Source: Planococcus koreensis (GTDB lineage Bacteria; Bacillota; Bacilli; Bacillales_A; Planococcaceae). From it: DNA of 64,000 nt. How positions within the stretch are numbered: the stretch's first letter is position 1; each line of letters begins with the position of its first letter. Of the stretch, positions 8,341 to 16,801 are shown in pieces. A program made the position numbers and the translations under genes. The notes beneath the pieces are model-generated. The model had not been told where the DNA came from. It was given only the letters and a program-made list of their open reading frames with translations, and did no database searches. The DNA is taken from positions 1 to 64,000 of the forward strand of contig NZ_RQII01000026.1 in the NCBI RefSeq assembly GCF_004761975.1, given 5' to 3'.

Positions 8341-8376
8341 AAAGCACAATCGGCTCAAAACCGATTGTGCTTTTGC
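8341..8376. terminator. Bidirectional terminator between the small membrane gene and pbpC
   Basis: AAAGCACAATCGG pairs with CCGATTGTGCTTT around a 7-nt loop. A-rich sequence lies on one side and T-rich on the other, so it can stop both converging units. Confidence 0.85.
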
Positions 8377-8378
8377 TT

Positions 8379-10385
8379 TTATTTGAATACTTCCGCGGCC
8401 ATCCCTGCAACATAATCACTGCCGCCGTTATCTTCCACGTTTTCGATCATCATTGCCAATACGAAATCCGGATTTGCGGAATCGTATGTGACGAAAAAGC
8501 CGTTTTCTTTGCCGCGGTCTTCGCCGGCCGCTTTCAATTCTGCGGTTCCGGTTTTCCCGGCAAGCGGTGCTTCGTCAATGTTCGCTGACTGCGCGTAGCC
8601 GTCAACGACGACGTTGCGCATGCCTTCGCGGAGCGTCGCTGCGTTTTCAGCACTCACCAAGCCTTCTTTCCACACTTGACCGTCTTCTTCTTCCATTAAC
8701 AAAGTCGGTTTGTACATCGTGCCGTCCGTGATGAACGGCGTATACATCGACGCCAAATGGACAATGTTCGCAAGCATCTGTCCTTGGCCGAATGACGTAT
8801 CCGCCAATTGTCCGGCCGAAGCGATCGTGCCTTCATTGGAAATCTGCGACGCCGCCAGCCCAATCGGAAATTCGATTGTCTCGCCAAAACCGTAATCGTT
8901 CAATCCGGCGATAAATGTTTCCGCCCCCATGTTCAACGCCTGTTGGGCGAAATAAATATTGTCCGAATAAACGAGTGCAATGTTCAAGTCGACCGGATTC
9001 GGCGCTTCCGGATGCAAACGAGACACTTTGTAATCGCCCCACGCCGCATCTTTCTGCCACGTTTCGCCGTTGATCGTGATGCCTTCTGCCGGCTTGAGCG
9101 TTCCCGCTTCCATGCCGATTGCTGCCGTCACCGGCTTCAATGTCGAGCCCGGTGCGTAGGCTGCTTTGAAACGGTTAAACAGCGGATTGGCCGGGTCTTC
9201 TTCCAATGCTTTATACTGTTCGCCGCTAAGGCCTAGCATAAAGCGGTTCGGATCAAAGCCAGGCGACGAAACCAATGCCAAGGTCTCCCCTGTTTCGGGA
9301 TCGACCGCGGCGCTTGTTCCCGGTTCGCCTTTCATGGCGTCATATGCCGTTTTCTGCAATTCGGCGTCAATCGTCAGCTGTACCGTTTCGCCGTCTTCCA
9401 CCGGCTGTTCGGCAATATCAACCGGTTCGCTGCCTTCTGCCGGCTTTTCAATCCAGATTTTCAAGCCGTCTTTGCCGCGGAGCCGGTCTTCAAGCGCTTG
9501 TTCAAGCCCTTGGCGGCCGATCATGTCGCCCGCCGTGTAGCCATCCGCTTTGCGCTCTTCTAATTGTTCAGCGGTGATGCTGCCGATATAGCCTGTCACA
9601 TGCGATAAAGATTCACCATACGGGTATTCACGCATCGACGTTTTTTGCGCGCCGACGCCCGGAATCTTCACCACTGCGTCGATCACTTTGTCATCTGTGC
9701 GCGCCACTTTCGCGATTGGCACGAACATTTCGGGTTGCACCCAGCTTTGGTTTAAGCTGCCGTCGATTGCTTCGACTGTCGTATTGAGCAATTCGGCCAG
9801 TTCTTGTTTTTTCGTTTCATCCGTGAATTTTTCCGGCACGATGCCGATATTGAAACCGCCGCCGTTAATGGCAACCGGCACGTTATTGCGGTCCATTATT
9901 TCGCCGCGTGCCGCTTTGATGCGGTCGATGCGGATTTTGTCTTCGGCTTCAAGCTGCGGGAAAATGAACGAAGGATTCCATTCAACGAACCAGCCTTCTT
10001 CTTCCCCCTGCTCTTCGAAGAGCAATGTCATCTGCTGTTCAAACTCGACCGGACCAGCGATTGTGTCCATCTTCACCTGCACCGGAAAATCGGCCGGCTC
10101 TTCTTCATTCCATTCCGTGTCTTCAGGAGGCGCTGTATACGAAACTTCCAGATTCTCAATGCCGAGATCGTCCTGGATTTTTTGCTGGCGCTCAACAAAC
10201 TGCGCCGGTTCGAAAGCGCCCTTCGTGCCTTCATTCAAATACCCTTCGTACATCTCCGTGAATTCGCTTTTATTCCAATGGCTTATGTATTCGGCCAGCC
10301 TGTCTTCCGGTGTTGTTTGTTTGTTGCAGCCGGCGAGCACGAGTAAAAGCACAGCCGCCAATGCCGCGATGATCATTTTTTTCAT
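8379..10385 (-). CDS. pbpC: Penicillin-binding protein 3 (class B, MecA_N type)
   Basis: A 668-residue lipoprotein, the same length as B. subtilis PBP3. It has lipobox LAGC (Cys20), a MecA_N domain (about 25-150), a dimerisation domain, and an intact transpeptidase domain with STLK (Ser414, Lys417), SDN (474-476) and KTGT (611-614). It should cross-link peptidoglycan outside the membrane, and the family is known for low beta-lactam affinity. The frame extends 48 codons upstream, but the start is set by GGGGG before the ATG at 10385 and by the signal peptide that follows. The dead paralogue at 59-1915 is its closest relative in the window. Confidence 0.93.
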   Translation of the reverse strand: MKKMIIAALAAVLLLVLAGCNKQTTPEDRLAEYISHWNKSEFTEMYEGYLNEGTKGAFEPAQFVERQQKIQDDLGIENLEVSYTAPPEDTEWNEEEPADFPVQVKMDTIAGPVEFEQQMTLLFEEQGEEEGWFVEWNPSFIFPQLEAEDKIRIDRIKAARGEIMDRNNVPVAINGGGFNIGIVPEKFTDETKKQELAELLNTTVEAIDGSLNQSWVQPEMFVPIAKVARTDDKVIDAVVKIPGVGAQKTSMREYPYGESLSHVTGYIGSITAEQLEERKADGYTAGDMIGRQGLEQALEDRLRGKDGLKIWIEKPAEGSEPVDIAEQPVEDGETVQLTIDAELQKTAYDAMKGEPGTSAAVDPETGETLALVSSPGFDPNRFMLGLSGEQYKALEEDPANPLFNRFKAAYAPGSTLKPVTAAIGMEAGTLKPAEGITINGETWQKDAAWGDYKVSRLHPEAPNPVDLNIALVYSDNIYFAQQALNMGAETFIAGLNDYGFGETIEFPIGLAASQISNEGTIASAGQLADTSFGQGQMLANIVHLASMYTPFITDGTMYKPTLLMEEEDGQVWKEGLVSAENAATLREGMRNVVVDGYAQSANIDEAPLAGKTGTAELKAAGEDRGKENGFFVTYDSANPDFVLAMMIENVEDNGGSDYVAGMAAEVFK

Positions 10386-10471
10386 GTAATTGCCCCCTGT
10401 CCATCCCTTTATTTTACAATAAATCCGAAGAAAAGTTAAACGAGGGCTCTTCGGGGGCTCTGCAAAAAACG

Positions 10472-10513
10472 CAAATAAAAAAGCAGGAGAAAAGCCTAAG
10501 CTTTTCTCCTGCC
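10472..10513 (-). terminator. Terminator of the alpha-glucosidase operon
   Basis: GCAGGAGAAAAG pairs with CTTTTCTCCTGC and is followed on the minus strand by TTTTTTATTT, about 20 bp beyond the GH13 stop codon. Confidence 0.85.
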
Positions 10514-10534
10514 AATCATTTGGCAGCACTTTAT

Positions 10535-12175
10535 TTATCTGTCGGTATACGAATCTTTAGGGATCTTGTAAACCCGCGCTTCATATGGAAGCAATTGCGC
10601 CGGATCGACGTCCTGGTAATTTGCCAACAGCAGCGTCGAGCCTTCAGGCGCAGCACCGCAAAGACAGGCGTGCTGGGCAAGATTGCTAACGATGAGCACT
10701 TTATCATCGCCGTATTCACGCGTGTAGGCAAATACGGCATCGTGTCCCATTTCGACAAGCTTATACTCGCCGTAGACGAAGACGTCCATATTCTTGCGCA
10801 GCCAGATCATCTGTTTATAGAATGACAGGACCGAATGCGGATCGCCTTCCTGCGCATCGACGTTCAGCCATTGGTAGTTCGGATTGAGGTGGAGCCACGG
10901 CTGGCCTGTCGAGAAGCCGGCGTGGAGGCCGTTGTTCCATTGCATCGGCGTCCGCGAGTGGTCGCGGCTTGTGGCGCGCAGCAGCGTCATGATCGCCTCG
11001 TGCTCCATGCCTGTTTCTTTTTTGTGGAAATACAGGTTATGCGTGTGGACATCGTCGAAATGCTCCAATTCTTCAAACGGTGCGTTCGACATGCCAATTT
11101 CCTGGCCCTGATAGATGAACGGCGTCCCTTGCATGAAGAAATACATGCAGCCTAATGCCGTCGCGCTTTCACGCCAGTACAAATGGTCATTCCCCCAAGT
11201 CGAAACAACGCGCGGCTTGTCATGATTTTCGATGAATAAGGCATTCCAGCCAACACCGTTCACTTTTTTCTGCCATTTGCTGAGCACTTGCTTCAGTTCT
11301 GGCACGTTGACGCCGTTGCGCACTTCGATGTTCCACAAGCCGATGTCCTCGAATTGGAAAATCATATTGAATTTGCCTGTCTCGGTGCTGACCCAGTCGT
11401 GGATTTCATCCGCTGATACGCCGTTCGCTTCGCCAACGGTCATGATATCGTGCTTGGCGAAGGTTTCGTCGTATAATTCCTGCAGCAACGGCTGAATGCC
11501 GTCGACATTCATCATTTTCTCCCACGCTGGCACAAACAAATGGCCTTCCCCATCTTCCACGTTCGTGTAATCTTTTTTGATGTGGCTGATGGCGTCGACG
11601 CGGAATCCATCGATTCCTCTTTCAATCCACCAATTGACCATTTTATAAAGTTCACGGCGGACTTCCGGGTTCTCCCAGTTCAAGTCCGGCTGTTTTTTCG
11701 AAAAGATGTGCAAATAATACTGCCCCGTCTTTTCGTCGTATTCCCAGGCTGGACCGCCGAATATGCTCTCCCAGTTTAACGGTTCGTCGCGCCAGACATA
11801 CCAGTCGCGCTTTGGATTGTCGCGGGATGACCGCGATTCCAAAAACCATGGATGTTCGTCGCTCGTATGGTTGATCACCAAATCGATGATCAGCTTCATG
11901 CCGCGCGCGTGCACTTCTTCCATCAAACGGTCGAAATCATCCATCGTGCCGAATTCTTCCAAAATCGCCTGATAGTCGCTGATGTCGTAGCCGTTGTCAT
12001 CGTTCGGTGATTCATACATGGGACAAATCCAAATCACATCAATGCCAAGGTCTTTCAAGTAATCCAGTTTGCTCGCGATGCCGTTGATATCGCCAAGGCC
12101 ATTGCCGTCAGAATCCATGAAACTGCGCGGATAGACTTGGTAGACGACCGCTTCTTTCCACCATTTTTTATCCAT
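10535..12175 (-). CDS. GH13 alpha-glucosidase, probably alpha-1,4-preferring
   Basis: A 546-residue cytoplasmic glycoside hydrolase of the oligo-1,6-glucosidase/alpha-glucosidase type (GH13_31-like). The catalytic residues are visible: nucleophile Asp194 in GFRVDAI, acid/base Glu249 in TVGEA, and Asp319 in ENHDK. The residue after the nucleophile is Ala. In this subfamily Ala or Thr there is linked to alpha-1,4 substrates and Val to alpha-1,6; the second enzyme (17700-19292) has Val. It is the last gene of the binding protein-permease-LacI operon, 12 bp after the regulator, and hydrolyses the imported oligosaccharides. Confidence 0.9.
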   Translation of the reverse strand: MDKKWWKEAVVYQVYPRSFMDSDGNGLGDINGIASKLDYLKDLGIDVIWICPMYESPNDDNGYDISDYQAILEEFGTMDDFDRLMEEVHARGMKLIIDLVINHTSDEHPWFLESRSSRDNPKRDWYVWRDEPLNWESIFGGPAWEYDEKTGQYYLHIFSKKQPDLNWENPEVRRELYKMVNWWIERGIDGFRVDAISHIKKDYTNVEDGEGHLFVPAWEKMMNVDGIQPLLQELYDETFAKHDIMTVGEANGVSADEIHDWVSTETGKFNMIFQFEDIGLWNIEVRNGVNVPELKQVLSKWQKKVNGVGWNALFIENHDKPRVVSTWGNDHLYWRESATALGCMYFFMQGTPFIYQGQEIGMSNAPFEELEHFDDVHTHNLYFHKKETGMEHEAIMTLLRATSRDHSRTPMQWNNGLHAGFSTGQPWLHLNPNYQWLNVDAQEGDPHSVLSFYKQMIWLRKNMDVFVYGEYKLVEMGHDAVFAYTREYGDDKVLIVSNLAQHACLCGAAPEGSTLLLANYQDVDPAQLLPYEARVYKIPKDSYTDR

Positions 12176-12187
12176 ATCCGATCCCTC

Positions 12188-13207
12188 TCAAAGACGACGG
12201 CAAGATCCCCTTTCAATCAGTCGGGAAGGAACTACGACTTGTTTCGGAGGTACCGATTCGTCCGTTATTTTCTCTAATACCAATTCCGCCGCGTGCAGCC
12301 CCAAATCATAAATCGAAATGTCCACTGTGCTGAGCGGCGGCTTCAAATGCCTTGAAATGGCATGGTTGTTAAAACCGATGATGGAGACGTCTTCGGGTAC
12401 GCTGATTTCCAGGTCCTCGAGATAGCCGATCACTTCGTACGCCACCATATCATCGTGCGTGACAATCGCCGTCGGCGGGATGTCGAGCGCCATCAGGCGG
12501 CGGATTGCTTCGCGTTCGTTGCCGTGCATGAATTCCTGGTTGACCGTATATGCAGCGTCAAACGGGATGCCGTGTTGCTTGAGCGCCAGCTTATAGCCTT
12601 CCAGCCGGTCGAGCGACACGACGAAATCCGCTGCGCCGCCGACAAATGCAATATGCCGGTGGCCAAGGCCGACCAAGTATTCGACAACCTCTTTGGCGTT
12701 ATTGATGTTGTCGTTGTCGACATAAGATACGGCGCATGGATCTTTGAACGGCCGCCCGACGACTGCGAACGGAATGCCGCTTTGGCAAAGATACTCCATG
12801 ACCGGATCACCGATTTTCGAATACAGCAGGATGATGCCGTCCACCCGTTTGCCTTGCGCCATTTCGACGACTTCGCGGTAAATTTCTTCCTGCGTGGCGC
12901 CAGTCGACAAATACAAGCCGTACTGGCTGCCATGCGCCCGTGTCGAGATGCCGCGCAGCACTTCCGGGAAGAAGGGATTTTGAAATGCCAATGTAGCCGA
13001 GTTTTCCATGATGATGCCAAGTGTCTGGCTCTTTTTCGCTACCAGGTTGCGGGCCTGGAAATTCGGGTAATAACCCATGATTTTCATCACTTCCCGCACC
13101 TTCTCTTTTGTCTTGCCTGTGATCCGCGGATTGTCGGCTATCACCCGGGACACGGTGGCCGGCGACACGCCAGCCCGTTTTGCAACGTCTTTGATCGTGA
13201 CTGCCAT
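12188..13207 (-). CDS. LacI/GalR family regulator of the alpha-glucoside operon (MalR-like)
   Basis: A 339-residue protein with an N-terminal helix-turn-helix (IKDVAKRAGVSPATVSRVI, about 4-22), a hinge near 45-60, and a periplasmic-binding-like sugar domain. It lies inside the operon, 13 bp after the second permease gene and 12 bp before the glucosidase gene. It therefore probably controls its own operon through the GCAA(N3)TTTGC-type operators at 16347-16360, 16392-16405 and 16434-16447. The inducer is likely a maltose-type sugar, by context. Confidence 0.88.
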   Translation of the reverse strand: MAVTIKDVAKRAGVSPATVSRVIADNPRITGKTKEKVREVMKIMGYYPNFQARNLVAKKSQTLGIIMENSATLAFQNPFFPEVLRGISTRAHGSQYGLYLSTGATQEEIYREVVEMAQGKRVDGIILLYSKIGDPVMEYLCQSGIPFAVVGRPFKDPCAVSYVDNDNINNAKEVVEYLVGLGHRHIAFVGGAADFVVSLDRLEGYKLALKQHGIPFDAAYTVNQEFMHGNEREAIRRLMALDIPPTAIVTHDDMVAYEVIGYLEDLEISVPEDVSIIGFNNHAISRHLKPPLSTVDISIYDLGLHAAELVLEKITDESVPPKQVVVPSRLIERGSCRRL

Positions 13208-13220
13208 TTTACCGTCCCCC

Positions 13221-14036
13221 TTATTTTACTGCCCCATCCGATACCCCTTTGATGATTTCGCGCTGAGCGAAGAAGTAGAAGATGATGACCGGGACGATAG
13301 CAAGCGTCAATCCTGCAAGCGCCAAATGCCATTGCTTCGTATATTCTCCGAAGAAGAAGAACATCTTCAGTGGAATCGTTTCGCTTCCCGGTGTGTTAAT
13401 GACGAGTGATGGCAGAAGGTAATCGTTCCAGATCCAGATGATGTTGAGGATTGCCACCGTTACCGTAATCGGCTTCAGGATCGGGAAGATGATGTGCCAG
13501 AACACTTGCCAGCGATTCGCTCCATCGATTGTCGCCGCTTCATCAAGTGAACGCGGGATATTGTTCAGCGCTCCGTGGTACAGGAAAATGGAAAGGCTTG
13601 CGCCGAATCCGAGATACATGAAGATCAAACCGCCGCGGTTCAGCATTTCGAATTTGCCGAATACTGTCACGAGCGGAATCATCACGGATTGGAATGGGAT
13701 CAGCATCGCTGCCACGAATGTGAAAAACAGCACAGTGCTGAGCCTGCTTTTGGCGCGAGATAACGCATAAGCCGCCATGGCCGAGAAGACGATGATCAAA
13801 ACCACGCTGACGACGGTGATCAATAATGAATTGAACAGCGTGCGCATGAAATCGAGCTCCTCGAAAGCGGTGATGTAATTATCAAAGCTCCATGCTTCCG
13901 GAGGGCGGATCGTATCCATGAAAATTTCTTTTTTCGATTTGAACGAGTTGACGAACATCAGGTAAAACGGCAGCAGCCACAAGATGGCAAGAAACAATCC
14001 GAGAACTTCCAGTTTGATATTCCACTTTTTCCGCAT
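13221..14036 (-). CDS. Sugar ABC transporter permease, MalG type
   Basis: A 271-residue inner-membrane permease with six predicted helices. The cytoplasmic coupling loop is DEAATIDGANRWQVFWHI, the EAA motif of carbohydrate-uptake (CUT1) importers. Its start codon overlaps the stop of the MalF-type gene (TAATG). No ATPase gene is in the operon, so it needs a shared ATPase such as the MsmX homologue at 24093-25190. Confidence 0.9.
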   Translation of the reverse strand: MRKKWNIKLEVLGLFLAILWLLPFYLMFVNSFKSKKEIFMDTIRPPEAWSFDNYITAFEELDFMRTLFNSLLITVVSVVLIIVFSAMAAYALSRAKSRLSTVLFFTFVAAMLIPFQSVMIPLVTVFGKFEMLNRGGLIFMYLGFGASLSIFLYHGALNNIPRSLDEAATIDGANRWQVFWHIIFPILKPITVTVAILNIIWIWNDYLLPSLVINTPGSETIPLKMFFFFGEYTKQWHLALAGLTLAIVPVIIFYFFAQREIIKGVSDGAVK

Positions 14037-14896
14037 TACATTTCGACCTCCTTGCGTTTATTCAGATACACTTGCACAAGGGCGATAATGGCAACGATCA
14101 CAAAGAAGATGACGGCTTTTGCCTGCGCGTAAGCAAAGGCATTTTGCATGAACGCCGTCTTGAAGATTTCCATTGCGACCATTTCAGTCGAATTGTAAGG
14201 TCCGCCGCCTGTCAGCGACAAGTTTTGGTCGTACAGCTTGAACGTATTGGACAGCGTCAGGAACATGCTGACCGTGAACGCAGGAGCAACGAGCGGAAAA
14301 ACGACATAACGGAAACGCTGGAACGATGATGCCCCGTCGATTTCAGAAGCCTCCAACAGCTCTTTTGGCATCCCTTCCAAATAAGCGATGTAGATGACCA
14401 TTATGTAACCTGCCATCTGCCAACTCATCAAAATGACCAAGCCCCAGAATCCGGTGTCCGTTGTGGACAGCCAGCCCTGCAAACTTTCCATTCCGATGAT
14501 TTCGCCGACACTGGCGAATACTTTGATGAAGATGAATTGCCAGATGAAACCCAAGATCAATCCGCCGATCAAGTTCGGCATGAAGAACGTCGTGCGCAAT
14601 AATTTGCTTGAGCGGACGCGTCCTGTAACAAGCAGCGCCAGCGATAAGCCGATCAAGTTGATCAAGATGACCGATACGATCGAGAACTTTGTTGTGAACC
14701 AAAGCGAATCCATGAAACGCTGGTCATTGAACAAGTCGATGTAGTTTTGGAATCCGACGAATTCCCCCGTGTCGATGCCGTTCCAAGTGGTAAATGAGTA
14801 ATAGACGCCTAGAAGCATTGGAACGATGACAACTAGCGTAAGCGCCAGCAAAACCGGGGCAAGAAACAACCAATAGGATAAATCTTTCGTACGCAT
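14036..14896 (-). CDS. Sugar ABC transporter permease, MalF type
   Basis: A 286-residue CUT1 permease with six helices and the EAA-type loop LEASEIDGASSFQRFRYV. It pairs with the MalG-type permease encoded immediately after it. It is separated from the binding-protein gene by 114 bp that contain a stem-loop (14944-14975), which probably lowers permease expression relative to the binding protein. Confidence 0.9.
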   Translation of the reverse strand: MRTKDLSYWLFLAPVLLALTLVVIVPMLLGVYYSFTTWNGIDTGEFVGFQNYIDLFNDQRFMDSLWFTTKFSIVSVILINLIGLSLALLVTGRVRSSKLLRTTFFMPNLIGGLILGFIWQFIFIKVFASVGEIIGMESLQGWLSTTDTGFWGLVILMSWQMAGYIMVIYIAYLEGMPKELLEASEIDGASSFQRFRYVVFPLVAPAFTVSMFLTLSNTFKLYDQNLSLTGGGPYNSTEMVAMEIFKTAFMQNAFAYAQAKAVIFFVIVAIIALVQVYLNKRKEVEM

Positions 14897-14943
14897 ACAG
14901 GCATCTTTCCTTCCTTAAATTATACCGTGAAAGCCCTAGTAAC

Positions 14944-14975
14944 AAAACAAAGTAGCACGGAGGCTACTTTGTTTT
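14944..14975 (-). terminator. Intercistronic stem-loop / leaky terminator after the binding-protein gene
   Basis: AAAACAAAGTAGC pairs perfectly with GCTACTTTGTTTT around a 6-nt loop. Its place, between binding-protein and permease genes, is typical of hairpins that stabilise the upstream mRNA or attenuate readthrough. Confidence 0.75.
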
Positions 14976-15010
14976 ACCACTCAAATTATGAAAATTGACG
15001 CTATTCCGAC

Positions 15011-16321
15011 TTATTTAGCCCGGTCTGTTTCCCAAGCTTTTTTAGCTGAATCAATGACTTCTTCCCAGCTAGCTTCTTCGCTCAGGTATTTCTGGATATT
15101 AGCCCCAAGTTCGTCCTGTCCCCATCCAGTCGGATAGCCCATGAATACCCATCCGATTGTGTTGCCTGACTCGGAAGCGTCATAGATGGCTTTAGACATT
15201 GGATCAGAGATTTTCGAAGTGTCATAGCCTTCGTAAGCAGGGATGAATTTGAAGTCTTCCAATACAGCTGTTTTACCTGCATCAGATGTGTAAAGCCAGT
15301 CCAAGAATTCTTTCGATTCTTTGACGACGTTTTCGTCAGCTTTCTTGTTTACGCCCCAGTACATCGGTACGCCAACTGGCAAGCCAGCATTTTCAATGCC
15401 TTCTACAGGAATCGGCATAAGGCCGACGCCGTTGTCAGCTAGTTCAGGATCGATTCCTGCGATTGAGCCATAAGCCCAGTTTCCTTGCTGGATGATCGCA
15501 ACGCGCTCAAGCGAGAACAATTCTTCCACTTGTTGAGAGTAGTCAAGGCTCACTGTCGGCTGTTTCGAGTATTCGTTTTGCAAGTCTACAATTTTCTTGA
15601 AACCGTCAGCGTATTTGAAGTCGACTGTTTTTGCGTCGAATGCTGTCAATACGTTGTTGTCAAATTCAGGCGCAAGGAATGTGTTTGATAAGTGAAGTCC
15701 AGTAACCCACGTTTCTTTGCCTGGGAAAGCGAACACTGATTCAAGGCCAAGTTCTTCTTTTTTCGAATCCAATGTTTTCACAGCTTCTTCAAGCGATGCG
15801 AAATCAGTGATCGATGCAGGATCGATTCCCGCTTCTTCGAATAGGCGCGTGTTGTAGATGAAGCCGTATCCTTCTTGGTTATAAGGAAGTCCAAGAACTT
15901 CAGACTCAACCGTTACACCATCAAGCGTGCCGTCAAGAGCTGCGCCTGCTGCTGCTGTGTCGGTCAAGTCAGACAAATTGTCTTTCCAGTCCGCGACATC
16001 CTGGGGTCCACCGATGTTGAAGATTGCCGGTTCGTTGCCAGATGCAAAACGTGAACGAAGCGCGGCGCCGTAATCTTCCCCGCCGCCGACAGTCGTGATT
16101 TCAATGTTGACGTTCGGGTTCTCTTCTTCGTAAAGCGCTACTACGTCTTCAAACTGGTCTTTGAATTCCACTTTGAATTGGAAGATGTCAACTGTTACTT
16201 CTTCTTCGCCGCCGCCTTCAGATCCTGAAGCGTTTTCTTCCCCACTATTGCATCCTGCCAAAACTGCTGCTGATAGCATTAATGACGCTACAAGCCCCTT
16301 GCTGAACTTTAAATCCTTCAT
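15011..16321 (-). CDS. Extracellular sugar-binding lipoprotein of the ABC importer
   Basis: A 436-residue family 1 solute-binding lipoprotein: signal peptide with a positively charged start, lipobox VLAGC, an acidic Ser/Gly/Glu linker, then a two-lobed binding domain. The start at 16321 follows AAAGGGGG. A longer frame reaches 16450 but lies over the promoter. It is the first gene of the operon. The ligand is probably maltose, maltodextrin or isomalto-oligosaccharides, judged from the glucosidases around it. Confidence 0.88.
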   Translation of the reverse strand: MKDLKFSKGLVASLMLSAAVLAGCNSGEENASGSEGGGEEEVTVDIFQFKVEFKDQFEDVVALYEEENPNVNIEITTVGGGEDYGAALRSRFASGNEPAIFNIGGPQDVADWKDNLSDLTDTAAAGAALDGTLDGVTVESEVLGLPYNQEGYGFIYNTRLFEEAGIDPASITDFASLEEAVKTLDSKKEELGLESVFAFPGKETWVTGLHLSNTFLAPEFDNNVLTAFDAKTVDFKYADGFKKIVDLQNEYSKQPTVSLDYSQQVEELFSLERVAIIQQGNWAYGSIAGIDPELADNGVGLMPIPVEGIENAGLPVGVPMYWGVNKKADENVVKESKEFLDWLYTSDAGKTAVLEDFKFIPAYEGYDTSKISDPMSKAIYDASESGNTIGWVFMGYPTGWGQDELGANIQKYLSEEASWEEVIDSAKKAWETDRAK

Positions 16322-16346
16322 CAGTAAATCCCCCTTTGGATTATCG

Positions 16347-16360
16347 TGCAATCGTTTGCA
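16347..16360 (-). promoter_or_regulatory. cre/LacI-type operator, downstream site
   Basis: TGCAATCGTTTGCA fits the CcpA cre consensus TGNAANCGNTNNCA at every fixed position and is a near-perfect palindrome (GCAA/TTTGC), so either CcpA or the operon LacI protein could bind. It lies between the promoter and the binding-protein start. Confidence 0.7.
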
Positions 16361-16391
16361 CAAATTAGCAAATAAAAAGCGGAAACGGTTT

Positions 16392-16405
16392 AGAAAGCGT
16401 TTCCA
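16392..16405 (-). promoter_or_regulatory. cre/LacI-type operator, middle site
   Basis: AGAAAGCGTTTCCA differs from the cre consensus at one position. It lies within the larger inverted repeat GGAAACG...CGTTTCC at about 16381-16403. Confidence 0.55.
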
Positions 16406-16421
16406 GTTATTAATTATTTGT

Positions 16422-16450
16422 ATCATAACACCGTGAGAACGTTTGCACAA
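16422..16450 (-). promoter_or_regulatory. Sigma-A promoter of the binding-protein operon with embedded operator
   Basis: On the minus strand the -35 is TTGTGC (16445-16450), then a 17-bp spacer, and the -10 is TATGAT (16422-16427). A third cre/LacI-like site, TGAGAACGTTTGCA (16434-16447), fills the spacer and overlaps the -35, the expected geometry for repression. Confidence 0.7.
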
Positions 16451-16564
16451 GATGTAATTTTAAAAATAATTACATTTTTTTAGGTGATGTATTTTACAGC
16501 GGCGATAGGAAGCAAAACAGCGGCGAAGAGATGGCCCGATGATCTTTGGGACGTGTCTTTGCGG

Positions 16565-16745
16565 CTTTTACTTGCGCCATCTTGAAATCACTTGCGGAAA
16601 CCTGTGTGTTACTTGCAGCAAATGCCTGTTTACTTGCGGCAAACCGCTTGTTACTTGCAGCATCCATTTTTACTTGCGGCAAACGATGGGTTACTTGCGC
16701 CATCCTGAATTCATTTGCAGCAAATCATCATTTACTTGCGGAATC
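16565..16745. repeat. ACTTGC array (nine units, about 20-21 bp apart)
   Basis: ACTTGC (once ATTTGC) starts at 16570, 16590, 16611, 16632, 16653, 16672, 16693, 16713 and 16734, giving spacings of 20, 21, 21, 21, 19, 21, 20 and 21. Most units continue as ACTTGC(G/A)GCAAA, containing the small palindrome TTGCNGCAA. It is unrelated in sequence to the GTTAAC arrays but has nearly the same period. Because the spacing varies, no single coding frame is preserved. It fills the gap between the operon promoter and the ROK gene terminator. Confidence 0.85.
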
Positions 16746-16750
16746 GGCCA

Positions 16751-16790
16751 AATAAAAAAAGCAGGAACGGCGCTTTCGCCATCCTGCCTG
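16751..16790 (-). terminator. Terminator of the glucosidase-ROK kinase operon
   Basis: GCAGG(A)...CGGCG pairs with CGCC...CCTGC and is followed on the minus strand by TTTTTTTATT, 11 bp after the ROK stop. Confidence 0.75.
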
Positions 16791-16801
16791 CTTTGAAGAT
16801 T

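Noticed and set aside
16539-16796. Cys-rich small protein encoded by the ACTTGC array
   Set aside because: Several frames on both strands are open through this array, unit spacing slips by 1-2 bp, and no ribosome site precedes any of them, so the open frames are a by-product of the repeat.
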